Positions 53,008 to 62,254 of a stretch of 64,000 nt of DNA are shown here, piece by piece. The number at the start of each line of letters is the position of its first letter. Positions within the stretch are counted from its first letter, which is position 1. Both the position numbers and the translations under genes were made by a program. Under the pieces are notes generated by a model that did no database searches, had not been told where the DNA came from, and saw only the letters and a list, made by a program, of their open reading frames with translations. Origin of the DNA: Agelas oroides (lineage: Eukaryota; Porifera; Demospongiae; Agelasida; Agelasidae); assembly GCA_949130485.1 (NCBI GenBank), contig OX422185.1, forward strand, positions 4,529,928 through 4,593,927. Reading direction: 5' to 3'.

Positions 53008-53383
53008 TAGCCTCATTCCCAGGCCGTTCCGGCTCCAGTTTTGATCGCTTGCAGTATAAAAACGGAGGGGAAGGCCTGGGAGAAAGAGTCACGTGCCTGA
53101 CGTCAGGTAGACGTGAGGGGGGCGGTGCCCGATCGTTGTAACTCACAAACTTTGCGTTGATCAGCCTCGAGTCTACCAAACAACGAGCTGTATTGACGTT
53201 GTATTTCGAATGTTACAGTCTCAAGTTCTTGGACAAGATATTACAGGAAGGACCTCGAGATTCTTCGTCAGGCACCGCCCCCCCCTCACGTCTACCCGAC
53301 ATCACGCACGTGACTCTTTCTCCCAGGCCTTCCCTCCGTTTTTATACTGCAAGCGATCAAAACTGGAGCCGGGAACGAGGCTA
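53008..53383. mobile_element. foldback element with perfect 9-bp target-site duplication
   Basis: Starts TAGCCTCATTCCCAGGCC, ends CCGGGAACGAGGCTA, flanked by AGTTCAGAC at 52999-53007 and 53384-53392. The arms contain CGATCGCTTGCAG-type sequence, TCACGTGCCTGACGTCAGG and GTGAGGGGGGCGGTGCC, inverted. It lies immediately beside the snRNA-like hairpin at 53389. Confidence 0.88.
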
Positions 53384-53387
53384 AGTT

Positions 53388-53590
53388 CAGACCCGGATAA
53401 ACCGAGGTCTTCCAAAAATTTGACGTCTTGAATAGACGTCCTCTATCCGAGCTCAAATAGCCCTCTCATGACAATCGCTAAAGCGATCGGCTGCCCTTAT
53501 ATACTCTGGCTTGTACCTAACAGTTATGGGTTTTGCGGGACGTGTAGAGTATTCATTGAACTATGAATATTGATAGCCTGGCTAATTAAC
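53388..53590 (-). ncRNA. Sm-class snRNA-like element, long body
   Basis: Palindrome ATTCATAGTTCAATGAAT (about 53550-53567), CCCATAACTGTTAGGTAC, TATATAAGGGCAGCC (TATA about 53498-53504), AAATTTTTGG (53412-53421), hairpin AGACCT/GGGTCT (53389-53410). The body of about 80 nt can form TCGCTTTAGCGA and GACGTC...GACGTC stems. Confidence 0.6.
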
Positions 53591-53799
53591 TTTTGCTATC
53601 CACTGCCTGTGCATGCACAGCTGTTCTTGCAAACAGAACTACGGCATGTACAGAGAGAATTACACTCAGATAAATAGCCCAGCATCTAAAAGGAGCTCAA
53701 AATACTTGTACTTCCATAATTTTCTGGGCAGTGTAGGAGTAGCCCTTTCTGAATGCCTGGGAACAATACTAGGAATAGGCAGAGATAGTAGAGTAGTAG

Positions 53800-54305
53800 G
53801 ACGAACGCAGAACACAAGGTAAACATGATGGGGAGAACTGGTCTCATTATCGTGTGAATGACATCAGGTGAACGCAGAACACAAGGTAAACAAGATGGGG
53901 AGAACTGGTCTCATTATCGTGTGAACGACATCAGGTGAACGCAGAACACAAGGTAAACAAGATGGGGAGAACTGGTCTCATTATCGTGTGAATGACATCA
54001 GGTGAACGCAGAACACAAGGTAAACAAGATGGGGAGAACTGGTCTCATTATCACGTGAATGACATCAGGTGAACGCAGAACACAAGGTAAACAAGATGGG
54101 GAGAACTGGTCTCATTATCACGTGAATGACATCAGGTGAACGCAGAACACAAGGTAAACAAGATGGGGAGAACTGGTCTCATTATCGTGTGAATGACATC
54201 AGGTGAACGCAGAACACAAGGTAAACAAGATGGGGAGAACTGGTCTCATTATCGTGTGAATGACATCAGGTGAACGCAGAACACAAGGTAAACATGATGG
54301 GGAGA
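53800..54305. repeat. 67-bp minisatellite, about 7.5 units
   Basis: Units contain GGTGAACGCAGAACACAAGG, TAAACAAGATGGGGAGAAC and TGGTCTCATTATCGTGTG, with AATGACATCA at the join. Starts at 53867, 53934, 54001, 54068, 54135, 54202 and 54269 give an exact 67-bp period. Confidence 0.95.
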
Positions 54306-54585
54306 GAGGACAAGCGTGAAGCGTGAGGTACAGGCTCAGTTATTAAACATGTTCCAGACCTGACAGTCAGACCGTAACCTGGTCAAAGTCATCGGGAAAG
54401 AAAGATGGAGAAGCATGACTCAGTAAGTATGACATTGTACTAAACTCAGAGCTACCAGTCAACCCGAGTAGTCCCAACCACACAAATGTCTGCAATCTGG
54501 GAATTCAAACAGCTGCTAGTAATTCTTAACCTGCTAGAGATAGGTGATACAGCAACAGGTAGATAATAGTGATGTGATTAACAAG

Positions 54586-54659
54586 GCGTGTCAAACTTGG
54601 TGATGCGCTCGAAATACGCGACGGAATAATATTCGATTTCTATTCGGGACTGCCACATA
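54586..54659. mobile_element. foldback MITE, right tip only
   Basis: AACTTGGTGATGCGCTCG to TTCGGGACTGCCACAT, the right end of the 6205-6467 family. Confidence 0.7.
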
Positions 54660-54699
54660 TGTGCTGAGTAAATGACTACCTCAGAATGTTGCTATACAC

Positions 54700-54990
54700 A
54701 GCAAAATTTTAACGGATCTGATTCAGTTCTGTACACTGGAACGCAACAGAACACTTGGGCAAAGGGACTAATGCAGAACTGTAAACCATATCTGGATCAG
54801 CTCTGCAGCTCTGTATCAGTTCTGTAGTTCTGTATCAGTTCTACTAAGGCTTGCTTTTCAGACTGGTCTGATACAGATGTGTGCATACTGTTCCAATGCT
54901 ACTGCGGTCCTGCTTCAGTTCCAAATATATGTCTCACAAATATGTTTGCAACAGAACATCTCTGAATTGATTTAGCTGCGTAGATAATAG
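54700..54990. repeat. interspersed repeat J
   Basis: GATTCAGTTCTGTACACTGG, ACAGAACACTTGGGCAAAG, a GACTGGTCTGATACAG segment and TTTGCAACAGAACAT. Relatives lie at 60968-61140, 43405-43555 and 16630-16705. Non-coding. Confidence 0.65.
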
Positions 54991-55359
54991 TTACTGCTCA
55001 TGTACAAACTATAGTCGACCTAGTAAACAACAAGATTTCCTTTTGTGTGTCGGAATAAGTTACAGTTCTAGCACAGTGCCAGGGCAGTAAACAGACCAAG
55101 TCCGAGGACGAGGTATATTTACTACTGCCATAAATCCCTGGCCATAACTATTATATATTCCATCTGATTGGTCCTTTGTTGTTATTACTGTAAACACATC
55201 TGTACATGTAAAAGTGTTTACAGTAACTTTAACATTATTTACACACAACTGTGCATAAAATCCATACTTTAGTGTAGCAATGTAGTGATCTGTAAACTAA
55301 AAATACATCATAATTGCCCTCAGGGAGGGAGAATAACAAACGCCACCTCTTGTATACGT

Positions 55360-55461
55360 AATAGTTATATCCCTCCCTGGGGGGTGGTCGTTTTACACAT
55401 TTGTGTCGGGCATAGCCCGACACCAATGTGCAAGACCACCCCAGGGAGGGATATAACTATT
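55360..55461. mobile_element. foldback with ATAGTTATATCCCTCCCTGG arms
   Basis: The left arm 55361-55380 and right arm 55441-55460 are perfect complements. The hairpin continues with GGGTGGTC/GACCACCC, TGTGTCGGGC/GCCCGACAC. It ends at the start of the X-box foldback. Confidence 0.85.
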
Positions 55462-55464
55462 ATA

Positions 55465-55542
55465 TAACCTGTTACCTAGGCAACATCTCTGTAGAAGAGA
55501 GATATGAGTAACATTCTTATATGTTGCCTTGGTAACAGGTTA
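55465..55542. mobile_element. small foldback carrying RFX X-box-like motifs, copy 2
   Basis: Arms TAACCTGTTACCTAGGCAAC and GTTGCCTTGGTAACAGGTTA. Both GTTACCTAGGCAAC (55471-55484) and GTTGCCTTGGTAAC (55523-55536) fit the X-box pattern. Confidence 0.75.
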
Positions 55543-55726
55543 CATGCAAAACTATACTAGGTGGGATACAAAAAGGAGCAACTACTTTGAAACCTACCCT
55601 GTTCTTAAATATTGTCACTCACACAACACACTTGTATGGCTTTAGTGAACTTCAGTTGAGCTTTAGCTGCTGCTCATTATGTGCTCACTGACTAATTGGG
55701 AATTTAAACGGGCAAGAATTACCTAT

Positions 55727-55730
<4 letters not shown>

Positions 55731-55762
<32 letters not shown>
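55731..55762. repeat. (CA)n microsatellite
   Basis: Sixteen CA units ending about 20 bp from a truncated snRNA-like hairpin. Confidence 0.92.
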
Positions 55763-55763
<1 letters not shown>

Positions 55764-55778
55764 TCAAGGGGTTGTAAG

Positions 55779-55828
55779 TGTAAACCCACATAAAAATGGG
55801 CCTTCCAAAAATTCTAACTTCGCACTAG
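55779..55828 (-). pseudogene. snRNA-like element remnant, CCCAT-hairpin subclass
   Basis: Hairpin (55783-55804) and AATTTTTGG (55806-55814) remain. A short foldback (55833-55880) has replaced the rest. Confidence 0.55.
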
Positions 55829-56016
55829 CTAGAGTAGTCTCGTTCCCAGACCCTCCTCCAAAGAGGAAAGGAGGGTCTGGCGAATATAGTACAACATCAC
55901 ACTATGGGCTAGCTGTGGACCATACCGCAATGTGTACATAGTGATGCATTAATTAAGTGGGCATGGGTGTCAAGTAAGTGTTTACAGCCGCACCTACATC
56001 ACGTGTACTATTGACT

Positions 56017-56580
56017 ATGGCTACTGCGGCCGGTGGTCTCAAGAAGAACACAGAACCTTGCCATTTATGCAGGCGTGCTATACACGACAGCAGGAACCGG
56101 AGAACGCTGGGCTCCAGAACGTCTGAGTGCACTACTACTGCTATAGACGGTGTGTGTTCTGAGCTCGGACGATGCAGAAACGACTTCGAGCTGCGGTCAG
56201 TGTGCAAGCCATGTTTCCAGGACCTTGAGGGTTTGGGCAAGGCAGAGGCGAAGGTTGCGCTACTAAGGGCACGTTTTCTTGGTTTTCTGCGGCCGAGAGC
56301 ATCAATCGGCTTATCTCCAAGTCCTGCTAAGCGGACGGCTAGCGGCTCCCCCATCGGGGTTACACCGACCCGTCCTGGCCGCAAGCCAGCAAAGCGCATA
56401 GCCAGCGATTCTCCCATCGCAACAGGCGGTACCCCGAGTGCTCGGTCTCCAGCGCGCAAGAAGCCCTTGCTGATCCAACAGAAAGATTTTCCACTGCCAG
56501 TTGGCAACGACACGAATACATCCTGTCCTCTCAAAAATTCTCTCGCTGCTTCCAGCTGCTCGTCTCGAACATCCGGATAA
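56017..56580 (+). CDS. ZAD-like zinc-binding protein, unnamed
   Basis: From ATG at 56017 the frame gives 187 residues. The start is preferred to in-frame codons further left because it is the first ATG. The first half has CHLC near residue 16, a cysteine-bearing middle, and VCKPCFQDLEGLGKAEAKV near residue 69. Paired CxxC about 55 residues apart with a following amphipathic helix resembles the zinc-finger-associated (ZAD) treble-clef fold of transcription factors. The second half is basic and Ser/Pro-rich with the near-repeat KRTASGSPI and KRIASDSPI, suggesting a nuclear tail. The last 33 codons are antisense to the RecQ-like exon, so the true end may be a splice site near 56470-56510. The family assignment is tentative. 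No C2H2 fingers or DNA-binding domain follow. Confidence 0.5.
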   Translation: MATAAGGLKKNTEPCHLCRRAIHDSRNRRTLGSRTSECTTTAIDGVCSELGRCRNDFELRSVCKPCFQDLEGLGKAEAKVALLRARFLGFLRPRASIGLSPSPAKRTASGSPIGVTPTRPGRKPAKRIASDSPIATGGTPSARSPARKKPLLIQQKDFPLPVGNDTNTSCPLKNSLAASSCSSRTSG

Positions 56581-56648
56581 CCGAGTCGTCCAAAAGCCTC
56601 TCTCACTGCAGACTCAATCTCCGACACACTCCACTCTCTGCTCGCCAT
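56481..56648 (-). CDS. RecQ-like ATP-dependent helicase, N-terminal coding fragment
   Basis: ATG at 56646-56648 opens MASREWSVSEIESAVREAFG then RLGYPDVRDEQLEAAREFLR and GQDVFVSLPTGSGKSF. This has the RecQ motif 0 region (glycine, then the conserved glutamine at residue 31) and a Walker A motif (TGSGKS, residues 50-55). Family members of 400 or more residues continue with motifs Ia to VI. Here similarity stops just after the lysine-serine, and the frame to 55953 is the antisense of the ZAD-like ORF. Either an intron begins here or the gene is cut. No downstream exon with a DEAH box is visible on the minus strand in the window. Confidence 0.6.
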
Positions 56649-56697
56649 TTTTTTTCGGCCGTTGACACAACACGTGCGATAATTAAGAGGGTGTTAT

Positions 56698-56729
56698 CAT
56701 AGATAATAGAGTCGACTCTATTATCTATG
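56698..56729. promoter_or_regulatory. 32-bp perfect palindrome upstream of the RecQ-like start
   Basis: Arms CATAGATAATAGA and TCTATTATCTATG meet at GTCGAC, about 50 bp upstream of the helicase ATG. It could form a cruciform or be a dimeric factor site. A miniature inverted-repeat relic is an alternative. Confidence 0.5.
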
Positions 56730-56891
56730 GTGTTATATAAACGGTAGGTGTCTGACCAATCAAATCGCTCCGCCGAAATTCCGCGGAGGTACAACAATCT
56801 TGTACTATATTCACCAGACCCCCCTTTCCTCTTGGAGTGTTGAAGGGGGGTCTGGGGACGAGACTATAGCTAGAGATACTCACTCTGGTCC

Positions 56892-57026
56892 AGGACTAGG
56901 TTCCAACTCTTTTTACAGCCTTTATAAACCCTGGCTTGTTCCTAACACTTGTGGGTTTGTGTGACGTCATGAGACAGAATATTCATTGACAGTTTAAAAT
57001 ATTCATTGTTAGTGAGGATTATGAAT
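56892..57026 (-). ncRNA. snRNA-like element, promoter kept, 3' end lost
   Basis: Repeated ATTCAT motifs, TGACGTCA, CCCACAAGTGTTAGGAAC and TTTATAAAG (about 56920-56927) are intact. The hairpin and Sm-like site are missing, replaced by GGTCCAGGACTAGG-type sequence. Confidence 0.45.
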
Positions 57027-57034
57027 GTAGTTAT

Positions 57035-58270
57035 CAGTCAGGCTCTCCTATGCAATGAAGAAATAAGGGGAGGGAGAGCCTGGTAGAATTCACATGTAAT
57101 ACTGACATCAGCTGAAGACAGTGAGCTTTGACTGCTTCTGTGAGATTTTGCCATGGCAACAGAGAAAGTTTACTGGTGTGCAGATAAGACTTTGTCTGTT
57201 GACTGTGTTCCATTATGAAAAACTTATTTAACAAGGTTGTGAAGAAAGAATTTGTCAGTTAGCATAGCACTCTGGTATACAAAATCTTAGTGTTGTCTCA
57301 ACTTGGCTACACAACAGAAACTAGCCACAATAGCTTCTGACTCAAAGATACTTCTCAGCTACTGTGTTGTCTTCACATGAGTGACACTTCAGGTTACATG
57401 ATGATACCTTAGCATTGGATCTTGTGAATCCCTATGAGGCTCTCTCTCTCCTAATTTTTTATCAGGGTGCACGTGGGGGGGTTAGTCAGGCAGCTGGGTC
57501 CAGTCAAGGAATAAGGCTAGGTATGCATAGGGGTACACACACACACACTCACAGCAAAAGGGATGTAATTATAGACCCACATAAAAACGGGCCTTCCAAA
57601 AATTATAACAAAGTTTTCACAAGCACTTTCCTGGGACCTATATTGATGCAACCTTTATATACCCTGGCGTGTTCCTAACACTTGTGGGTTTTGTGTGACG
57701 TCATGAGGTAGAATATTCATTGACAGTTTGAAATATTCATTGTCAGTGTGGATCATGAATCTAGTTATCAGTCAGACTGAGGCAGATAGTACACAGGCTC
57801 ATCAAATCAGCAATCGAAAACTGGTGCTGGAGAAGGCCTGGGAACATATAGTTTCCCCAACAGGAAGTGTGTTTCAGAAACAAAGGGTAGGGTATAGGGT
57901 CGGGCAGGGATTTACTTCCGGTTTGTTTCAGAAACATTGCGTGGGAGGCTATAGGTCGCGGTACACTTAGTTCTCCAACTTAGTTGCTAAAATGAGGCTA
58001 CTCCTCTACACCCAATGAACAATAAGGGGAGGGAGAGCCTGGTAGGGGTCCACACATTGTGTCACAGCATGATGACATCACAGCATTAATTGCTAATGTT
58101 GCGACAATTCACGTATGCTGACATAGGCTAAAATAATATTACTTGAAGACAGTGTGCTTCTGTGAGATTTAGCTATGGTTCAAACAGCAATGATGACAAA
58201 GAAAGTTACCTGGTGTGTAGGTAAGACTCTGTCTATTTACTGTTACGATGTTCCATTATGAAAAACTTAT
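57035..58270. repeat. long repeat L, one partial and one fuller copy
   Basis: 57035-57240 is a shortened copy of the GAGAGCCTGGTA to TTTGTCT segment. 57241-58265 is a fuller copy comparable with 28384-29640, including an uninterrupted TAGCACTCTGGTATACAAA site, an snRNA-like element, and the distal ACAATTCACGTATGCTGAC segment. An extra insert of about 200 bp (57800-58010) separates promoter and distal part. Confidence 0.75.
57571..57762 (-). ncRNA. Sm-class snRNA-like element, CCCAT-hairpin subclass
   Basis: Two ATTCAT motifs, TGACGTCA, CCCACAAGTGTTAGGAAC, TATATAAAGG (57653-57661), AATTTTTGG (57597-57604), hairpin AGGCCC..GTGGGTCT (57573-57594). The body is short (about 48 nt) and shares no obvious sequence with the related copies at 29158 or 47362. 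Confidence 0.62.
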
Positions 58271-58918
58271 TACAGTAAGGCCATAATTATAAATATCATT
58301 ATTTCACCTACACAACAATTCTTTAATAATGTCACATGACAGTTTTTCCCTCAAGCATATGTATTTTATAACAGTGCCAGGGGCCGAGATAAATGTTTGA
58401 TGCATATGCCAGTCGTTTCTCCAGCCAGGGGAGCTACTGTAGCTACACATGCATGAACTAAGCTTCATGCTCGAATCATGAGCTGAGTATCCAGCGTATA
58501 TGAGTGCTGTTTAAGCACGGATTTCACCCAAAGCAACTTGAACCATCGTCCTTAATTTACACCATTGTGAGCAGCCTGCTGTTGAAGGTCCGTAGCTGTA
58601 CAAACCACAATTAAGTTGCTATGTGTGGTTCAACTAAGTGTAATAATTATGTATCAGTATACAGAATTACAAAATACAACTAGAAGTTTTCAGTGAAGAC
58701 ATACCCCAGGCTATTTTATGACATAATTATGGACAAAGTGACCCCAAGGTGTTATTTAACACCAACGGGAAGATGCTGTCTGCTACCACCTCTAAATAGG
58801 CAACTGTCATATGGGTTGAGCTTGATCATCTTCAGGACTGTTGGCTTCAGAAGTCAGTTGGTAGTCGTTGGTGACACCCGAAGTGGGATCGTGGACAATC
58901 TTCTCCAAAGCCTGGTAA
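58271..58918. other. GGGGCGAGCC-element remnant and unknown sequence
   Basis: 58370-58620 is an inverted relative of 52380-52620 (CAGTGCCAGGGGCCGAGATA, ATGCATGAACTAAGCTTCATG). From 58693 a 148-codon frame runs into the foldback that follows. No domain was recognised, and it is not called as a gene. Confidence 0.5.
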
Positions 58919-59760
58919 TGAAACTGGCCAATAGACCTTTCCCATTAAGATGCAATGGAATACAGTTATACGTGACATCATGCCTGGGATACCTCAGAAG
59001 GCTTGCTGTGGCGAATTTTCCATTGTTATTATATGGGAACATGGCCTACGTTCAGACAGCTGCTGCTTCGTGTACAGGGGAAATACCAAGCTGCCTTGAC
59101 ACCAATCCAGAGTTCCAGCATCGGCCTTTTCACCCATAGATCGAATTCTGTCCGACTTTGTTTGACACTGGACAGAGCGGTTGGCTACTACCAGGTACAG
59201 GAGGGATTACTATCGGTGAGCTGTAGAGCTAGTTAAAACGTCTAAAATGTACATTTATAACTAGTCACTACCTGACTTAGCTTCAAGTATGTACATGTAG
59301 TTTACTAGATAGCTTTTTCTCGAGTACATAGCTTACTCGCACACTTTCGCGAGTGTCAGGAAGTACAAAGCTATGCTACGTAGGGCAACACTGGACGAGA
59401 GACACTTTGGGTTGGTGCACACCACTGCAAGTTACACTCGGCCAGAACTTACGACGTTAGTAGACACTTAGTAGCCACCACAAACCGTTGGGTACACACA
59501 AGACACGTTCATCTACCAGCTCCATGGCGGTGTCAAAAAAAGTCGCACAGAGTTCAAACTAGCACTGTTGAAAAGGCGATGCTGGAACTCTAGGTCAGCA
59601 TCTAGGCAGCTTGGGCTTCCCCTGTATGCAAAGGCAGCAGCCGTCCCGTATATAGCAATGGAGAATACGCCCCAACAAGCCTTCCAAGGCACCCCAGACA
59701 TGACGTCACATATTCCGCACATATTTTGATGTTAGTGGGAAAGATCTATTAGACCAATGT
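58919..59760. mobile_element. long foldback element, about 240-bp arms
   Basis: The left arm (58929-59170: AATAGACCTTTCCCATTAAG, CCAGAGTTCCAGCATCGGCC) is inverted in the right arm (59518-59750: GCGATGCTGGAACTCTAGG, TGGGAAAGATCTATT). Identity is roughly 70-75% by eye. The central 350 bp are unique. The frames seen in both arms are two readings of the same repeat. Confidence 0.7.
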
Positions 59761-60960
59761 AGACAATCCCAATGGGGGTGTGGTATGATGAGCGAAATGG
59801 TGTTCTAGTAGTGTCTGCTTCCCTTATCAAGCTGGAAAGATTCAGGTTCAGATATGGGCCATCTTTGGTTTGTGGTACAAATACGTCGCAGCATGAGTAC
59901 ATTGCAATCAGCAGTATAACATACTTGAGCTAGAAGAAAAAAGCTCAGATTCCACGGGAAATATGAAGCGTACAATTTTGAAAAAATGGCTTCAAAGGCT
60001 GCGGGTTAGTGTGTGATCATGTGCCACAGAAAATCACAAGCAGCTGCTGGCATGAAGTGAAGTACTTACATCATCAGCGACAGCAGGTGACGACCCACAT
60101 ACATGTAAGTTTGTACAAGGAAAGATGAAGTCAAGGTTTGTAGGCATGTGCAGGTTTTCGAAGAGGTGTCACTTTTGGTACGTGTACCTGATGGATAAGG
60201 CCAGCCACCTGACTGCATTTTGTGCATGAGATAGTAGTCCCCATCTCCTGGTCACCCCAGCGCAGCTGGTGAGGCCTGGTATTGGCCAACACACGTCCTG
60301 TGCAGTGGGTGACTTTAAATAACATCTCACTATGCCATTCTTAAGGGAAATGAGTATAACTCTTAACCCTTTAACACTGATAGTGCACTTTTGGTAACAA
60401 TTTAATAGCGATAACTTCTACTGCTTCTACTCTAGGTGGTAGGTAAGTATTCCCACATCCTATAACTACGGTGGTAAAGGCGGGCAATGTTGCTAATCAG
60501 CACGGCGGGTAGCTCTTCAGGCAGCGAGTTCACCATTGCTGGCCATCCGAATGGTATGGCTTATGCTACCTTCGTTCTAAGCTTACCTGAAATAGTGCTT
60601 CAGTCAGGAGTCTCTGTTGGTCCCCTCTTTCCGTCAACCAAGTAAAAATCAACAAACTTTTATATCCTTTGAGAGAATGAGCGCTTTTGTACAGCTGTTC
60701 GAATGGTGTCCTCGCACGTGGCTAGGTCAGTAATTGGCTCCACCTCGTTCATCCCCACCCTTTCCTGTTTAGATCACTGCACGTTCAGGATTGCTGATAA
60801 CTATGAGAGAAGTCCCCCAAGTTTTAGTTGACCACGGAAAGCGTTTAGTGCAGTGTATCACCATATACTAGGAAGCTGGTGGGAAACGTTGAATGAGAAT
60901 TTTATTTTCGGTATTAAATCGTTAAGATACACAAAATAAAATTGTTATTATTTTAATGAA
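59761..60960. other. no firm gene
   Basis: About 60050-60120 is related to 18110-18180. At 60365-60380 AACCCTTTAACAC resembles a piggyBac-type tip without a partner. A 64-codon minus-strand frame at 60131-60325 looks somewhat protein-like (ISCTKCSQVAGLIHQVH) but has no recognised family. Confidence 0.4.
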
Positions 60961-60967
60961 TTGGAAG

Positions 60968-61140
60968 ATCTGATTTAGTTCTGTACACTGGAACACAAAA
61001 CACTTGGGCAATGGGAGATACAGAGCTATAAACAAGATCTGTATCACTTCTGCAAGAGCAGCCCTAAGACATGCTGTTCATACTGTTCTGATATATTGTA
61101 GTTCAGAAAATATGTCCACAACAGAATGTTTGGGTAATGA
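60968..61140. repeat. interspersed repeat J, copy
   Basis: GATTTAGTTCTGTACACTGG, AACACTTGGGCAATGGGAG and GTTCTGATATATTGTAG, as in 54700-54990. Confidence 0.6.
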
Positions 61141-61176
61141 AATTGCATTGGGTGAGAAAATCTCAGGCTACGAAGA

Positions 61177-61303
61177 TAGCCTCTTTCCCAGGCCTCCCTC
61201 ATTTTGTGTTCAGTATAATACACCTCTTCTGTTTATTATACTGAACGCAAACCGAAGAAAACAAAACAGGGGAGGCCTGGGAACAAGCCTTGGGAATGAG
61301 GAT
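61177..61303. mobile_element. short foldback (TAGCCTC..GAGGATA)
   Basis: TAGCCTCTTTCCCAGGCCTC, GTGTTCAGTATAATACACC and the inverted TTATACTGAACGCAAACC with GGGGAGGCCTGGGAACAAG. The interior TCACGTG segment of the family has been lost. Confidence 0.7.
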
Positions 61304-61400
61304 ACAACAAACAACCGACTTCTTTTTGCAGAGTATAGGTATGCTGAGACCAGATTCAGTGGTAGAGACAGTATACTCTCTCTTCATATCACCATAATAA

Positions 61401-61590
61401 GTAGACCTCATAAATAACAAGGTCTTCCAAAAAATGTTCTGTAAGTCTTCCTTGGAATCTGTGATGGTCAATCACTCCACAACCCCACCAAGACCCACGC
61501 TTGTTCCTAACACTTGTGGGTTTTGTGTGCCGGCATGCAGTAAAATATTCATTGACAATACAAGATATTCATTGAGCTATGAATCTAGTT
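61401..61590 (-). ncRNA. snRNA-like element without TATA
   Basis: Palindrome ATTCATAGCTCAATGAAT (about 61567-61585), CCCACAAGTGTTAGGAAC and the AGACC/GGTCT hairpin (61403-61425) are kept, and the Sm-like run reads ATTTTTTGG. The TATA position reads GGGTCTTGG, so this copy is probably dead. Confidence 0.45.
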
Positions 61591-62054
61591 GGCCAGGATA
61601 ACTGTGTATTTACCGTTCGTATGGCCCACTGACTATGGCCTCGTCCCCAGGCCCCACCCAAAAATTGGGAAAGGGGCCTGGTGTTACTTGCAAAAATTCC
61701 CGTATGTGCTGTGTCAGCAGTTTTCGTTTGGAGTAGAGGAATCACGTTCATCCATTAGTAATTACTAAATTCTTGACACGTGAAAGTAGTAGACTCATTC
61801 CAAGACCATTTGAAAATGGGAACGAGGCAAGCAGACTTTTCATAAACCTCGGATTTCGGAAACTTAGAGCGTAGTAACGCTTGCTAGGCTAGTACTCTTG
61901 CCTCACAAGATTCGCCTATAGTGAGCAAGATCTGTTCATCTACTCTCGTCAACAGTAGCTGGCTACCACGTGATCACGTAAGGCATGGATCACGTAAGGC
62001 ATGTAATTGTTGCATAACATGCTGACTCAGCACATACAGGAAAGTTTGCAAGTG

Positions 62055-62103
62055 ACACCAGGCCCCTTTCCCAATTTTTGGGTGGGGCCTGGGGACGAGG
62101 CTA
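62055..62103. repeat. short foldback, AGGCC..GAGGCTA family
   Basis: CACCAGGCCCCTTTCCC and GGGGCCTGGGGACGAGGCTA flank CAATTTTTGGGT. Nearly identical to 672-722 and related to 61640-61690. Confidence 0.65.
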
Positions 62104-62254
62104 CACTGACTACTCCAAAGAGTACAATGATTTTGAAATGCAGTGAATATTGACTTGTGACTCAATAGCCACTACTGCACTGCTGCTTTTATACCTCAGT
62201 TCTGTACAAACCAATTGTGGGTTTGGGACAATATTCATGAGCACGATGAATACC
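62103..62254 (-). ncRNA. snRNA-like element, class-2-related, decayed
   Basis: ATTCATCGTGCTCATGAAT palindrome (about 62232-62251), CCCACAATTGGTTTG and TATAAAAG (62186-62193) are kept. The Sm-like site is reduced to AAAATCATTG and the hairpin to GGAGTAGTCAGTG. Confidence 0.4.

Noticed and set aside
58693-59139. 148-codon frame as a gene
   Set aside because: It overlaps a foldback arm whose inverted partner encodes the same peptide fragment; no domain recognised.
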